A stretch of 64,000 bases of DNA. It comes from Cyanoderma ruficeps. Taxonomy: Eukaryota > Chordata > Aves > Passeriformes > Timaliidae. The position numbers and the translations under genes are program-made. The stretch spans positions 14,673,136 through 14,737,135 of the forward strand of contig VZDJ01000219.1 of assembly GCA_008694505.1 (NCBI GenBank), read 5' to 3'. Shown piece by piece: positions 1 through 11,757 of the stretch (positions are counted from its first letter, which is position 1; the number at the start of each line of letters is the position of its first letter). The notes under the pieces were generated by a model, which saw only the letters and a list, made by a program, of their open reading frames with translations, did no database searches and was not told where the DNA came from.

Positions 1-2881
1 GATGATAATGTACATTTTCTAAATCATTACTTCTGTAAAAATAAAATAAAAGGAGTGAAGCCTTTGTTTCACTTTTCTCATGCAGATGAATGGTTCGGGG
101 ATTTAGCCACTTGTTTCTAAAATCAGACACAGATTTCAGTGTTGTCTCCACATATTTATTAAGCTAACAAGTTTATTACATATGTAAAATGCATTTGGAC
201 AAACTGTATTTCAAACCAATAGAATAATTTGAGTCATCAGCTTTGTAGATGCATAATTACATGTTACTTCCTGGATTTTTATAATATACCAAGCTGGTAT
301 TTAATTAAAAACTGGCACCTGGGATCCAGTTTCTTTTGGGTTTTGCGTATGGAAATCTGGACCCTAATTTCAATATTTTTGTTAGTACCTTGCAGCTTTC
401 CTGGCTCCACACCCATCCTCTGCTCTGAGGCTGGCTTGAGGGTGCAGGGTGGGATTGTGTTCCTGTTGAACTCAAGAGATCAAACCAACATCAAATCCAA
501 TTTATTTTTCTAGAACCAACAAAGATTTTGCACCAACACTGTCAGGACACTTCAGCTGCCACTGAACGGTATTTGTGAATTTTCTGTTCTTAACTTAATT
601 CCAATAAATATGTTGAGCTATGGATAAGACTTGTTCTGCCTCTTCCCCTTCTTTAGGACGGAAACAAGGTATGTTTTCATTAAACCCCTTTATTTTCACT
701 CGTTTCTTTCTGTTCCTCTTGTTACCCAGCACTTTGGTTTTCAGATTTGTCACCTTGTAAAGCCGTGGTTCTGCTGAGACTCTCTGGTCCCCCAACAGCA
801 GCAGGATATTGAAGGATTTGAGCCGAGGTCTCTGAGCAGCCACAACCTCCTGCTCCAACCCCTCATTTCCACCCCAGGCACAGCTCCCTCAGCCCCACGT
901 TTCCTCCAGGTAGGACTTGATTTCCATAAGATCTCCTTTCTGACCACTCAATCTTCTCTCCACGTTGTGTTGGCCCAGCAGGAGGCTGTAAGGTGGCTCC
1001 TGTCCCATGGGATGGTCCCAGGGGACCCCCAGCCCTTGGCTCCTGGGACCACTGGTGTTCAACCCAGCAGCCACGGGGACAGGGATGTTATTCCAGAGGG
1101 GAGGATGGGAACCACAGCTCTGCTCTCCCAGAGGATGGCTGCTGGCTCTTCCAGCACATTGTTCTGTGCTGGCAGGAACAAATCAGGGCTTGGTCTTTGC
1201 TCCAGGAAATTCCCTTGCCTTCCCTTACCCAGCTACCCCAAGTATCTTTCTGCTGCCACAGCAGTGGATCCCGACACCCACACACAGCACTGGTGTCCTG
1301 GGGTGGATTTTCTTTAGGGCTGACTTGGGAAGTGTGCCCATAGGAAATGAGTGAATAATTCAATAATTTGTAGCTGGTTGGAGAGCTGGAGCACCTCCAT
1401 GCTCTGGCCAGGGTTTGGAAAGTCGATGAGCAGATGGAATGTTGGGCTGTGCCCTCTTTCATCCTTCTTCAAATTCCCCCGTAGGTTTGGGAAGTTGTGG
1501 GCATTTGGGAAAAGGTGCTGGTGGTGACTCTGTGCAGGTGTCCTGTGCTCTCTGAGGGGGTGTCTGTATGAGCAGGACCAGGCTGTCCCAGTAAGGACGG
1601 GGGACTGGGGTGTGCCGTGCCTCTGGGCACCAGAACCAGAGGAGAGGCTTCCTCTTTTTGGTGTGTGCTTGCCAAGGCAGCCTGGAGGAGAAAACAGAGC
1701 AGGGAATCAAATAGAAAATCCGGATGTTTGGTGGAGGAGGGAAAGCTGGGGCGTGGAGTGAAGGCAGCCTGGAAAACCGTGGGGTGTTGTGTAGCCTGAG
1801 AGGGGAAAGGGGGGTGACGAGGTCTGGGGCAGTGCCAGAGAACAGGAGGAGGCAGAGACCGTGGAAAGCAGCTGGGAAGAAGCCTTCTTTGCGGGAGGAA
1901 ATGTTATTATTAGTGCTCAGTTTCCTGGACAAAAGATTCTTGTCTATTTAAATACTTCAGCTTCACAGAGCTGCAGTTCTCCAGACACAATAAAATCTTT
2001 TCTCCCTGTCATTGTCATTTCCCGCTGGCAGCAGGTGGTTAAAGCTCCTGTGCTCTGGAGTAGGACATTGCAGGCTGCTGTGACCAGGGAGGATAAGCCC
2101 TGGGGACAGGGCTTTGTCCCTTCTGCCCCCTCTCATCTGTTCATGGAAATTCTGCTCTCTCACAGCAGTGCAGATGCTGCTGAGGGAGAGATTAAGATCT
2201 ATTAGATTTGAATAAAATTGGCAAAAGCATAAAAAAAATTAAAAAGTTGAATATCTTGATAGAAACCACACTTAAGAAACCTCCTGGGCCATCCTCAGGC
2301 TTCCTCAGCCAACCATGGCAGGTTTTAAACACCAGCAGCAGAATACAAACCTCACTAATGCCAAATAATCGCAGCTAATGGATAATTGGAATTATTCTCT
2401 CCATCCAGGTGTACACAAAAACCACACAGGGGTTGGAGTTGCTGTTGTGGGGGAAGAGATCCAGGCTCTGAGGTGATACTCACACCTGAGCTGACTTTGG
2501 TGAGTGAGGTGAGGTGCTGCCCTGGCCCTGGTGTCTCCATGGGATCTTCTCTGTGTGCTTCAGCAGGTCAGGCTCTTTCCCACAGAAATTCCAGTTGATT
2601 TCCTGTGATAGGTGAGAAATACTTTTCCCACCTGTCTTGAAATGTTTAAATCTGACAACCATAGTTGGGAATTTTCTTTGTAGAATCCTGATTTTTTTTT
2701 CCTGTATTCAGATAGCTTGAGTTTAATATCAGATCTATGCCTATAATGATAGAAATGGGACTTTTATTCCATAAAAAGATGGGAGATATCTCACTCTGCT
2801 CTTTTCCTGATTATAATGGTTGCTTGTTCCAAACCCTGCAAGACTTTGAAAAGTCAGCCTTCCTGAACGTATGACAAATAT
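1..2881. other. Intergenic sequence, no gene seen
   Basis: AT-rich at the left edge (1-300), then unique mixed-composition DNA. Open frames here overlap in several phases and show no recognisable domain or splice-supported coding pattern. Confidence 0.6.
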
Positions 2882-2955
2882 ATCACAGAATCGGGGAATA
2901 TCCTGTCTTGGAAGGGACCCACAGGAATCATTGAGTCCAACTCCTGGACCAGATA
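2882..2955 (-). mobile_element. CR1 LINE fragment
   Basis: Contains cacagaatcggggaatatcc followed by cttggaagggacccacagga and then gagtccaactcctgg. This is the reverse complement of the typical 3' end of avian CR1 elements. About 75 bp, diverged, no coding part. Confidence 0.75.
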
Positions 2956-3480
2956 TAAATATAAATTTATATTGAATTACTACAAAAGTGCAGATGTGCT
3001 TAAAGCAGTGTGAGGGAGCCGTGGTGGGGCTCGTGGCTGTCACAGAGGACACACAGGATGCACAGTTGCTAAACCACTAAAAGCACGTCCTGTTCATCTC
3101 AGTGGGGAGCGTTTCTGTGTTGGGATTCTGGAAAACTGAACAGTACACTCAGAGTGAATGAATAAATGCAGCCAACAATGACTACCTGCAGTCATTCCAG
3201 TTAGACATAGGTTTTAACCAGAGAGTTTTGGAAGATAGCAGGAACCATTCTTTAAATGCAAAATACTTGGGGATGAGCTGCCAGTGTTTGATAGGTGTGA
3301 GTTTGATTTGCTCTTTTTGTCAGGGTAGGTGAAGCTCCAGCTGTGTGTGGCCTCCAGCCTCAGCACTGATGTGTCAGCCCTAGCAATTCGTGTTTTGATT
3401 TCACAGCAGCCTGCGCTGTTCTGTGCTGGACTTGTCCTTCTGCGTTGGGCTGCATCCACCCCAGAGCTCTGAGCTCAGCC

Positions 3481-3659
3481 CCCATTTCCTGGGGGTCCTG
3501 TTCCCTTCACCCCATTTCCTGGGGGTCCTGCTCTGTTCACCCCATTTCCTGGGGGTCCTGCTCCCCTCACCCCATTTCCTGGGGGTCCTGCTCCCCTCAC
3601 CCCATTGCCTGGGGGTCCTGTTCCCTTCACCCCATTACTTGGGGTCCTGCTCCCAGCCA
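3481..3659 (+). repeat. 30-bp minisatellite, about 6 copies
   Basis: Unit cccatttcctgggggtcctg followed by a ten-base ctcccctcac-like tail. Five full copies (3481-3630) differ at a few sites and a sixth is partial. The repeated peptide frames across it are by-products. Confidence 0.95.
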
Positions 3660-4865
3660 AGCCTGGCCTCCCCTCTCCTGTGAGGATGAGGGAATGGCTC
3701 TGTCTCCCTGCTCCTGCTTTGCCAGCAGGTAGGGAAGGAGTAACTTTTGACCATGGCAGTGTGTCCTGAGCCTGGGGGTGCTGAGGGAGCTGGGGGCAGG
3801 CAGTGGCTGCTGTTGGGATGGGCGGAAGGCTTTGGGAAGCATAGGAGTGTCCAGGAGCAGGCTGGCAGCAGTTCCCTGCCTTCCCTCTGCTGGGAGCACA
3901 GGAGCTCCCAGACTCTGACCAAGGACCACCACCCCCAGCCCCTTGTGTCTCCAGAAGGCTGTGGTGACATGTTCCTCCCTGCAGCTTTGCAATTCTCCTG
4001 CCACTCCTCGGGCTGTGCTTTCCCTCTGCTGGAGCCGAGCTGTGGGAGTGTGGAGATCACTGGCTGTGCTGTGCCTCTGTCCCTGCACTTGGGGAGGTGA
4101 CAGCTGCCACAGCTTAGGGCAAGGACAGGCATCCAGGGACTCCTTCCAGGCTGGGGATAAAAACAGGCAGCAGGCTCAGTGAAGCTGAGAACGTGGCCAG
4201 CAGCAGGAGAGGCTGAGTGGGAGAACTCGTGCCAGGGCTTGCCCGAGGGATGAGGGGCTTTGTTTGCCCTCCAGACCAGCTCTGCCTCTCCCTCTCCCCG
4301 TGGCCATGGGGACAGCAGTGGCTCCTGGGTGACTGTGCAGTGCATGTTGGCCCTGGTGGTGTGCTGAACCGCTCAAGCAAATCATCCTAAAATAGGCTTC
4401 ATATGTGATGCAGAAGAACCCAAGCAAAACAGAGCCCAGCCAACCCCAAATTTATGCTTGTGGTTGCTGAAGCTTGTGAGATCAATTTTTTGTTTACTTA
4501 AAACTGATTTCAAAGAGGTTTTTTTTTTCCCCTTTCTTTCTTTTAATTCTCATTCTTGATCCTTGGGCTGGGGGATGGTCATGGCACTGCTCCAGCTGGG
4601 GCTGAGCATCCTGCTGTCATCATCATAGAGAAGCTCTGTCCCAAAATGCCCAGATTTAAGGTCCTGGTGAGATGGGGGAGCTGTTACCCCCCCAGAACAG
4701 GACCTGTGGTCGCTGTTCCATTGGCATGTCCCAGCAATCACCCGTGGCATCCTGAGAGATTATCTTATTTTCATGACAACCTGGAAAAGTAGATCTCAGC
4801 AGAGCCTGTTTTTTTTTCTTTTTTTATTTCTAACTTTTGAAAATATTGAAGCTAGGAAGTGTTAA

Positions 4866-4918
4866 AAGAATGAGTTCAGCTGAAAAAAAGGGAAAAAAAA
4901 AAAAAGGGAAAAAAAAAG
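4866..4918 (+). repeat. A-rich simple tract
   Basis: Runs of 7 to 13 A separated by ggg; on the minus strand a T-rich tract. Simple sequence only. Confidence 0.9.
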
Positions 4919-6107
4919 CCAAGAAACAAAAATCCCCAAAGCCCACAGAGGCTCTGTGGAGCTGGCAGAAGCCAGAGCACAGAGTCAGTGCTGGCTGATT
5001 CCATCTCTTTGTCATCTCACTTGTGGGGCTTACCCCAGTGAAATAGGAAAGCCTCGAAAGTCCAAACTGCCGTATTTCAGGACAAACTAAGAAAATAAAG
5101 AAAATTTTATAGAAAATAAACATGTGGGATAAATAAAGCCCAGGCAGGAAGTGATGACTCTGGGGGACAGAGACCTGAGGTGATGCTACTCACAGCCCCC
5201 AGCTCCTGCTGCTGGGGACCCTTCCCAGCCTGGCCAGGGCAGGGAAGCGAGGGAAGCACCCATCTCTTTTGTTTTTTCAGGAATCCCTGGCTGTGTGGCC
5301 CCCGTTTCGGCAGAGAATTCCTGCAGCCTCAGCGTTTGAACTGGCCGAATCCCTGCGGGGCCGGGGCCAGCAGCTCCGTCCTGGCCAGAGCCCATCGTCC
5401 CTTCAGTGGCGATGTGGTGAGCTCGCCCTGCTGCCAAGCCCAGATGGAGCTGTTCCCCGAGCAGATTCCTTCCTCTGGGTCCCTTTCATTTCTTCTTTTC
5501 TTCTTATTTTCAACACTTATTTGCAGATTTGTCAGTGTTACGCCTGGCGTCCCACTGGCAGTTTGTGTTGGCCTGCTCGGGGTCCCTGTGGCCTGAGGGG
5601 ACAAGGCCTGTGTGGGGACTGGGCCAGGCAGCCCAGCCTGCCAGGGGCAGAGCCCAGGCTGGGGGTTCAGCACTGGCAGCTCGGGGAAATAAATGTGTTT
5701 GTGAATGGAAATGGCCTTGGGGGAAAATCCTGAAGAGAACAGGGTGGCCGGTGCTGCTGCTGTCTGTCTGTCCCTGCGGAACCTCAGTGCTCCTGACCGG
5801 GGTTATTGTGCTGTGTAATTGCTTTTGGACGGTGTTCAGGCAGCAAAGTGGGGCAGGAGCCACTCTCCGGGTTGGTTTAACTCTTCTGTGGGGTGTGATT
5901 TCTGCTTGGTTACAGAGGCAGATGGGGTGGGCAGCAGCAGGGTGGGAGCTCTGGCAGTGCAGGACGGCAGGACCTGGGAATGCGGGCAGCACCTGAGGGA
6001 GCAGTGAGGGACACCAGAAAAAGGATTTTACTAAAAAAAAATTAAAATATGAGGTGTAAGCCTGCAGTTCAGTGAGGAGGGAGAGGAGGTGATTTTGAAA
6101 GGTTTGG

Positions 6108-6145
6108 AGGAACACAATGGAACAGAATGGAACGGAATGGAACAA
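6108..6145 (+). repeat. Short aatggaac repeat
   Basis: About four copies of a 10-bp aatggaacag-like unit. Confidence 0.75.
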
Positions 6146-8430
6146 CTCCTGGCTGGGGGAAGACAGTCCATGGAGCTGCTCTGCACACGCTGGGACCCAT
6201 CCCATGGGCACAGAATGAATCGATGTGTCCCAAGCGTTAGGAGGGAGGAAGATCCGTCCCAGAACCCCATCCCAGAGCAGGCCGGGGGAGCAGAGGGCGT
6301 GTAGGAGCCGTGGGGACCTCTCAGCTCTTTGGTGGAGACAGTGTTAATCGCTGGGGCTTAGCGGCGTGGAGGGCCGGGCAGGAATGGCGGCGGGGCTGTT
6401 AAGCAGGAGGAAATGGTTCTCTGTCTAGATGGGCTTAACACAATGTAAACTCCACAGAAAGTTAAAGCCTGATGTGTGAAGGAGCCGAGTTACCCAGCAC
6501 AGCAGCGTGGGTGGAGGGTTTCCTCACGGTGCTGGTGGAGATAAAGCCAACCCAGTGTCCCTGTGCCTTTTCCTTTGGATACAAAGGAAAGCATCTGCAA
6601 TGACAACTGACATCCTTATGGATGCCCTTCCCAAATTCTTTCTTGCACAGGTTGTTTGGCTAGAAAAAAAGATGATTTTTTTTTTTTTGTATTGGAAAGC
6701 CTGTCCAGATTCTGAGGAAAATTGGTAGAACAGTGTTTTAGTTATAATTGATTACGCAGTGTCTCATTTTGGAATCGCGTTTTTGGCCAGGGTACATCTG
6801 GCCAACGATGCTGTGATAGTGCCCCAAGCCTTCCTTTTGGTTCTCATTTAGCTTAGAAAAGTAATTAAAGGAGGGTGAAAAAAGAAGTGACAGAGTTACT
6901 GACTCTCTTTCCAAAAGTGAAGGGTTTAGGCCAAACTCCTGCTAAGAAAATAAACAGAATTTCATTTTTTTGTTGCAAGTTCTTCCCATATATTGAATTT
7001 CCGTGCTCAGGGACAAGGGGGATCTGCTCGAGTGAGCAGTGATTGGATTCTGATGGCTTTGAGTTGTGCTTGGATTTGCTTCGGAAAGCTGGGGCTGTCC
7101 TTGGAGAACAGGGTTTGGACCTGAGCTTGAGGCCTTGTTCTCTAAGGAGCACAAACCTTTCAGCCCGAGTTACCAAGTTGTAACTTTTGTGGCTGTGCCT
7201 GGAAATTATTTTCCTGCACAGTGTCCTGCCCAGCAGTGCTGTGATAGAGCCCTTCCTCCCCAAATTAGGCCAACATTTGCTAGGCTGAGCCTAGAAACCA
7301 TTTTTAATTGAGGCACGTTGCAGAGTGGTTGGCTCTTCTGGCACGTCTGGGTGTGAATATCCTTCCCACCTTCTCTCCTGCAAGAAGAGGAGACCCATGT
7401 TGGGATAATTTCTGCAGAAAGCAGTAAATTTGGGAGTGTTTGAGCTTGTCCCAAGCGTACCCATGACCAGGACCCTCTGATGTGGGGCTGTGCTGAGCAG
7501 GGATGAGCCCTGGCAGGGGGTGGGAGATGTTTTGGTGGTCACCACGAGCATCAGGGTTCCTCTGGGCAGTTGGGGGTGGCAGCAGATGGTCCCAGGGGAA
7601 GTGCTTTGGGAGCCAGGGGGGTGGAAGATGCTCTGTGATAAATTGATAAATGTGTCATGGCTCAGCTCCGGAAACAGGGCAGGGAAGGATGTGAGCGACA
7701 GAGGATTCACATCCTGGAAACGCCGCCGTGTCACGGCTCGGGAATTCAGCAGGATAAATGCATCTGCCTGTCCTGCTGCAGACAAGCTGCTTAATGTGGG
7801 AAGCAGAGTTTCCTGTAGCACCGAGCCAGTGGGGAAGGGAAAACCCTGAGAGCCAGGAAGGGCCAGGGAGAATTAAGCAGGTAAACCCATTAGCAGTGAC
7901 CACCTCTTTGTGTGGGGATTACGCAAAGCTGCTGCTGTGGGATGCTCGGTGTCTCGGGAGGAGCCAGGGCTGCCAGGGGGGGCCTCTCCCCTCTCCTGAG
8001 GGCCTCGACCCCAGAGCTGGGATTAGCACTTGCCACAAGCTGCCCTCACTAGCCAGAACAAATTGCTGCACGTGCTGAGAGAGAGAGCCTAACCTGCAAG
8101 GACCGTGGTGATGCTGTGGGGCAGAGGTTTGGCAGGCTTTGCTCTGGCAAATCCCTCCACTCCTCCCAACAGGACCCTCCTCATGGAAATCACTCCTCTT
8201 TAACCGACAGATTTACACCGTTCTACTGCTCCGGACAGAGGTTTACCCCAGCTCCCTCCTCAGCCTGGGGGTCTAAAAACAGAGCCAAGGCACAAAGGGG
8301 AATAGATGTGCTGTCCCAAGAGCCTCTCTCAGTCGGGACATCCCAAAATGGTTTGGCATAAGCTTGGGGCAGTGGGGAGGGAGCTCTGGGGTGCAGTGGA
8401 GGGTGCTGAGGGAGGATGTGTGCAGGGGGG

Positions 8431-8505
8431 GACACTGCAGGGATGAGCAGGGGCCAGGCTGGGGCGGGGACACTGCAGGGATGAGCAGGGGCCAGGCTGG
8501 GGCTG
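8431..8505 (+). repeat. 38-bp tandem duplication
   Basis: gacactgcagggatgagcag plus an 18-base tail, present twice with period 38 (8431 and 8469). Confidence 0.9.
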
Positions 8506-9066
8506 CAGGGCTCCCTGGCTCCCTGCCGGAGCCCCCGAGGGGACAATGCCGCAGGACCTCGTGGTGGCCAGGGCTGTGTCCCACAGCTCCCGTCCCCAGC
8601 CGTGTGTGTCCTCCGGCAGCCTTTCCAAAATGCCGACCACAGGAAAGCAGCAGAAACCCAAGCTTTCCTTTTGCTTGGATTCCCATCAGTTCCCAGAGTT
8701 TAATAACAGACTGTTCCAGGCTCTGTCGCTCGGGTTGGTTTGGCTCTTCGGGCCGGGGCCGAGCGCTGTCTCATGGGCAAAGCAGCCGCGGGGTGAGAGG
8801 AAGAGGAGGAAGCAGCCAGGCTGTGGGATGAGCGGTTTCGCCGGGAGCCTGACCCCGCTGTGCTCCCCGCGGGGGTCCCGGCCGGCCCCGGCCCCACGCA
8901 GCAGAAGCGCAGGGGGGACCCTCCTCGTCCCGCTCCTCTCGCTTCCATTTGTGCGCCAGATGTTGAGCCAGATGTTGGCGCTGCCGTGTCCGCCCGCTGG
9001 CAGCGGCAGCGCCGGGGGATGCCCGGTCCTCGCTGCTGCCCGAGCTCCCGGCGCTTCGGCACCGCC

Positions 9067-9230
9067 ACCTCCCGGGCACCGCGGAGGGGACACGGGTTCC
9101 CGTGTCAGCCTGCGGGGAGGAATTTATTTATTTTCTTTATTCCACGGTGCCTCCCGGGCATCGCGGAGGGGACACGGATTCCCGTGTCAGCCTGAGGGCT
9201 GAGTTTATTTATTTTCTTTATTTCGCGGTG
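9067..9230. repeat. 82-bp tandem duplication with TTTATTTATT cores
   Basis: Two copies (9067-9148 and 9149-9229) sharing a cgcggaggggacacgg GC-rich half and a tttatttattttctttatt AT-rich half. On the FGF1 strand each copy carries several AATAAA-like hexamers. Flanked by CpG-rich DNA at 8790-9110. Confidence 0.92.
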
Positions 9231-10230
9231 CCTCCTGCCCTGCAGCCCGGCCCTGCCCAGCAACCCTCTCACAGCACACTCGGGCTCCCAGCACTTACTG
9301 GGAGAGACGTGTAATGGTTTTATTAAGTCTTATAATTCTCCTTCTTTGCCTCTCACCCTCAGGACAAACAGCCCGAGGTGAGCATGGTTTCTCCGGGCAA
9401 TGCTGGCTTGTCCATCTGTCTGAGGCAATTACTGTGGCTTCCCCGGGGATTATTTTTCAGAGCAGGTGTTGACATTTTTCCCCAGCTGGGTGTCAGGCTG
9501 TACCTGCGGGGGCGGTTTGGGAGCAGCAGAAGCCTAACGAGAGAGTGCCCTGGGTTAATGAGGTGTTGCAAGACAGCCCAGCTAAATCCAGCATTACACG
9601 GTCCAACTTTCCAGTTTAATTAGAAACCCGGTTCTCCTGCTCATGCATTAATTCACTTTTTGACTTGAGTGACAGCCCAGGCTCTCACAGGGAAGGCGAG
9701 CACTGTGTTTAAGAAAGGTGTGGGTGTTGTTGGCTGTCCACATCCCCCTGTCTTGCCCAGCTTTGTGTTTGCCATGGCAATATGGTGCTGGGTCCAGGCA
9801 GTGCTTGGGTCCCTCTTTGGCCCAGAGGAGCAGCTGGGGCCTGTGGGATTGGCAGAATCCACCTTTCCCCTCTATTTCCTCGTGGATCCCACAGGTGGGA
9901 AGCAGCTCTGCAGGGCCATAGGGAAGGTGCAGGGGCCTGGCACATGCTCCATCCCAGCGGTGGCTCCACCATTCCCATGGCAGCTCCCGTTTGCCTGGGA
10001 GCACTGGGATTATGGAGATGCTATCAGTGCTGGGGAGAAGGTCTGGGAGCCAGCAAGTGCAGAAGTTCAGGAGTTCAGTAATTAGCAGAGCAATTGTAAA
10101 GCACAGCAATTAGTGGCTAATTGCTGCAGCAGAGGTATGCAAGGCAGAGTGCCTTTTATTCCTCCCTCCGTGTGGGATGGCTCATCCCAGGCTGATGGGA
10201 GCAGGAACCACTTGTGTCTTGCCCCTGTCC
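9231..10230. other. Sequence 3' of FGF1, nothing recognised
   Basis: Unique sequence. It could still belong to a long FGF1 3' UTR; no gene or repeat is seen. Confidence 0.5.
10155..10160 (-). terminator. Possible poly(A) signal for FGF1 (AATAAA)
   Basis: TTTATT on the plus strand, AATAAA on the FGF1 strand, 1.4 kb past the stop codon. It is the first canonical hexamer I noticed downstream of the FGF1 stop. It lies just downstream (in FGF1 orientation) of a CR1 fragment. Use of this site is inference only. Confidence 0.25.
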
Positions 10231-10363
10231 TTGATGGCAGGATAGGACAAGGGGGAAATGATTTCAGATGAAGGATGGTAGATTTAGATTTGATATTAGG
10301 GAGGAATTCTTCCCCGTGGGGGTGGTGAGGCCCTGGCACAGGTTTTCCAGGGGAGCTGTGGAT
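10231..10363 (+). mobile_element. CR1 LINE fragment
   Basis: Sense-orientation CR1 3' region. It contains ggacaagggggaaatgattt, then a gatttagatttgatattagg run, then a ggtgaggccctggcacaggt block. It is truncated before the terminal part and lies within 1.3 kb of the FGF1 stop, perhaps inside its 3' UTR in antisense. Confidence 0.8.
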
Positions 10364-10808
10364 GCTGTGGGTGGAGCACGGCTCTGTGGTGTTCTGGTGA
10401 TGTTCTCAGCTGGCAGGAGTGGCTCTTGAGCTGCTTGGGAGATGTGCATTGTGCCAGAGGTGGGGAAACTCAGCCTCACAGGGGTTTGGGAGCCACCAAG
10501 GGGCCTCAGTGCCATTTTTAGAGCCCCATTTAGCCAGACACGGAGGCAGTGGGAGGAATCCCTCTGGGAATGGGCGTGATGCTCTGCCACCCTTGTGCAG
10601 CCCCTTGCTCACCCCAGTCACTGCCACTGCCCCATCCTCACCGGGACAGCCTCAAAGTATCTGGAATTACTTATGAACAGCCTGTAGAAGAGACATATTT
10701 ACTTAATAAATAAATACAAATAACATATGGCAGGTACCAGCATGAAATACACACTATTGATGTTGTGAGGGAGGCCAAGGTCTGAGGCTGGAGCTTTGCC
10801 TAGTTCAG

Positions 10809-10814
10809 TTTAAT
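10809..10814 (-). terminator. Possible poly(A) signal for FGF1 (ATTAAA)
   Basis: TTTAAT on the plus strand reads ATTAAA on the FGF1 strand, about 750 bp after the stop. It would place the 30-bp minisatellite inside the 3' UTR. A canonical AATAAA lies further on at 10160-10155, and others lie at about 9323 and within 9121-9222. Nothing in the sequence decides among them, and mammalian FGF1 has a long 3' UTR, so this is weak. Confidence 0.2.
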
Positions 10815-11059
10815 ATGCCCAGCTGGCACTTACCAGCCTGGCCCTGACTAAGGGGACTGATGGTGCAACCTGGAATTGCTCGAGGGCATGTCAGAAGCTA
10901 CACACCTGGATGGATACCTGTATTTACACACAGGATCCAGGGAGGCTTTGCCTTAGAAATCCTGGGGACACAAAATGTGCACTTCTCTGGGAACCGGCGT
11001 GACCCTTGGGCACATTTCTGGGTGCCTGCCCAGGGCAGGGCCTGGGAGCTGCAGCGTGG

Positions 11060-11350
11060 TCATGGCACACATGGGCACACAGCTGAAGGTAATGGCACAC
11101 ATGGACACAAGGCTGAGGGTCATGGCACACATGGGCACACAGCTGAGGGTCATGGCACACATGGACACAAGGCTGAGGGTCATGGCACACATGGGCACAC
11201 AGCTGAAGGTAATGGCACACATGGCACACAGCTGAGGGTCATGGCACACGTGGGCACACAGCCAAGGGTCATGGCACACGTGGGCACAAGGCAGAGGGTC
11301 ATGGCACACATGGGCACACAGCTGAGGGTCATGGCACACATGGCACACAC
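11060..11350 (-). repeat. 30-bp minisatellite with 60-bp higher-order pattern beside the FGF1 stop
   Basis: Unit atgggcacacagctgagggt plus catggcacac, about nine to ten copies. In the left part, copies alternate between an 'agctgaaggta/agctgagggtc' type and an 'aaggctgagggtc' type, giving a 60-bp period. A one-base deletion near 11225 changes the phase. It begins 213 bp beyond the FGF1 stop codon and probably lies in the 3' UTR. Confidence 0.93.
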
Positions 11351-11562
11351 AGGGCAGGGGGAGATGGGGCCCCGTGGACCTTGGGAGGGTGTCGGGGCTT
11401 GTCCCCTCATCTCTGCAAAGCTTCGTGCAGAGCAAAGGGGCTCTGCTTTGGCTGGATTTGGCAAAGCCTTGACCTAAAGCTCGGAGCTCTGATGATCTCT
11501 AGGGAGGCAGCAGCAGTTGGGTTTTGGGATTTGGGGTGATCTCTGAGCTTTGGGGCCGGGCC

Positions 11563-11757
11563 TCAGTCTGCTGAGACGGGCAGTGGCAGGAAGAGGATCG
11601 CCTTCTGGCCATAGTGAGTCCGCGGGCCCAGCTTGCTGTTCCCGTTCTTCTTCAGCCCCACAAACCAGTTCTTGTCCGCGTGCATTTTGGAGACGTAGGT
11701 GTTGTAATGGTTCTCCTCGAGCCTTTCCAGGAACAGGCACTCCTCACCCAGTAACTG
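11563..11757 (-). CDS. FGF1: FGF1 coding exon 3 (residues 92-155, stop)
   Basis: Last coding exon, 64 codons plus TGA at 11565-11563. It begins [20 protein letters not shown], runs through a [12 protein letters not shown] segment and ends [12 protein letters not shown]. This carries receptor-contacting residues (EENHYNTY) and the heparin-binding loop: Lys127, Lys128, Lys133, Arg137 and Lys143 are present. Position 134 is Leu where mammals have Arg, and position 132 is Ser where human FGF1 has a free, destabilising Cys. Position 116 is Met where I recall Lys in mammals and chicken. The acceptor is ctctctttcag ending at 11758. Together the three exons give exactly 155 residues, the standard FGF1 length, with no frameshift or internal stop, so the gene looks functional. 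The frame is also open through most of the preceding intron (to 12369), which I take as chance. Confidence 0.97.
   Translation of the reverse strand, partial: QLLGEECLFLERLEENHYNTYVSKMHADKNWFVGLKKNGNSKLGPRTHYGQKAILFLPLPVSAD

Larger units (their letters stand above)
3660..8430. other. Intergenic sequence, no gene seen
   Basis: Unique sequence with a few simple tracts: an A-rich tract at 4866-4918 and a short ggaac/ggaatgg repeat at 6108-6145. No conserved protein, RNA gene or transposon recognised. Confidence 0.55.

Noticed and set aside
3481..3659. CRISPR-like array of repeats
   Set aside because: Direct tandem repeats without unique spacers, in a vertebrate genome.
10860..11477. 205-codon His/Gly-rich repeat protein
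   Set aside because: Translation of the 30-bp minisatellite; several frames on both strands are equally open.
1..11562. SPRY4 or another neighbour of FGF1 at the left end
   Set aside because: SPRY4 is the next gene in other vertebrates, but no Sprouty cysteine-rich sequence is found on either strand here.
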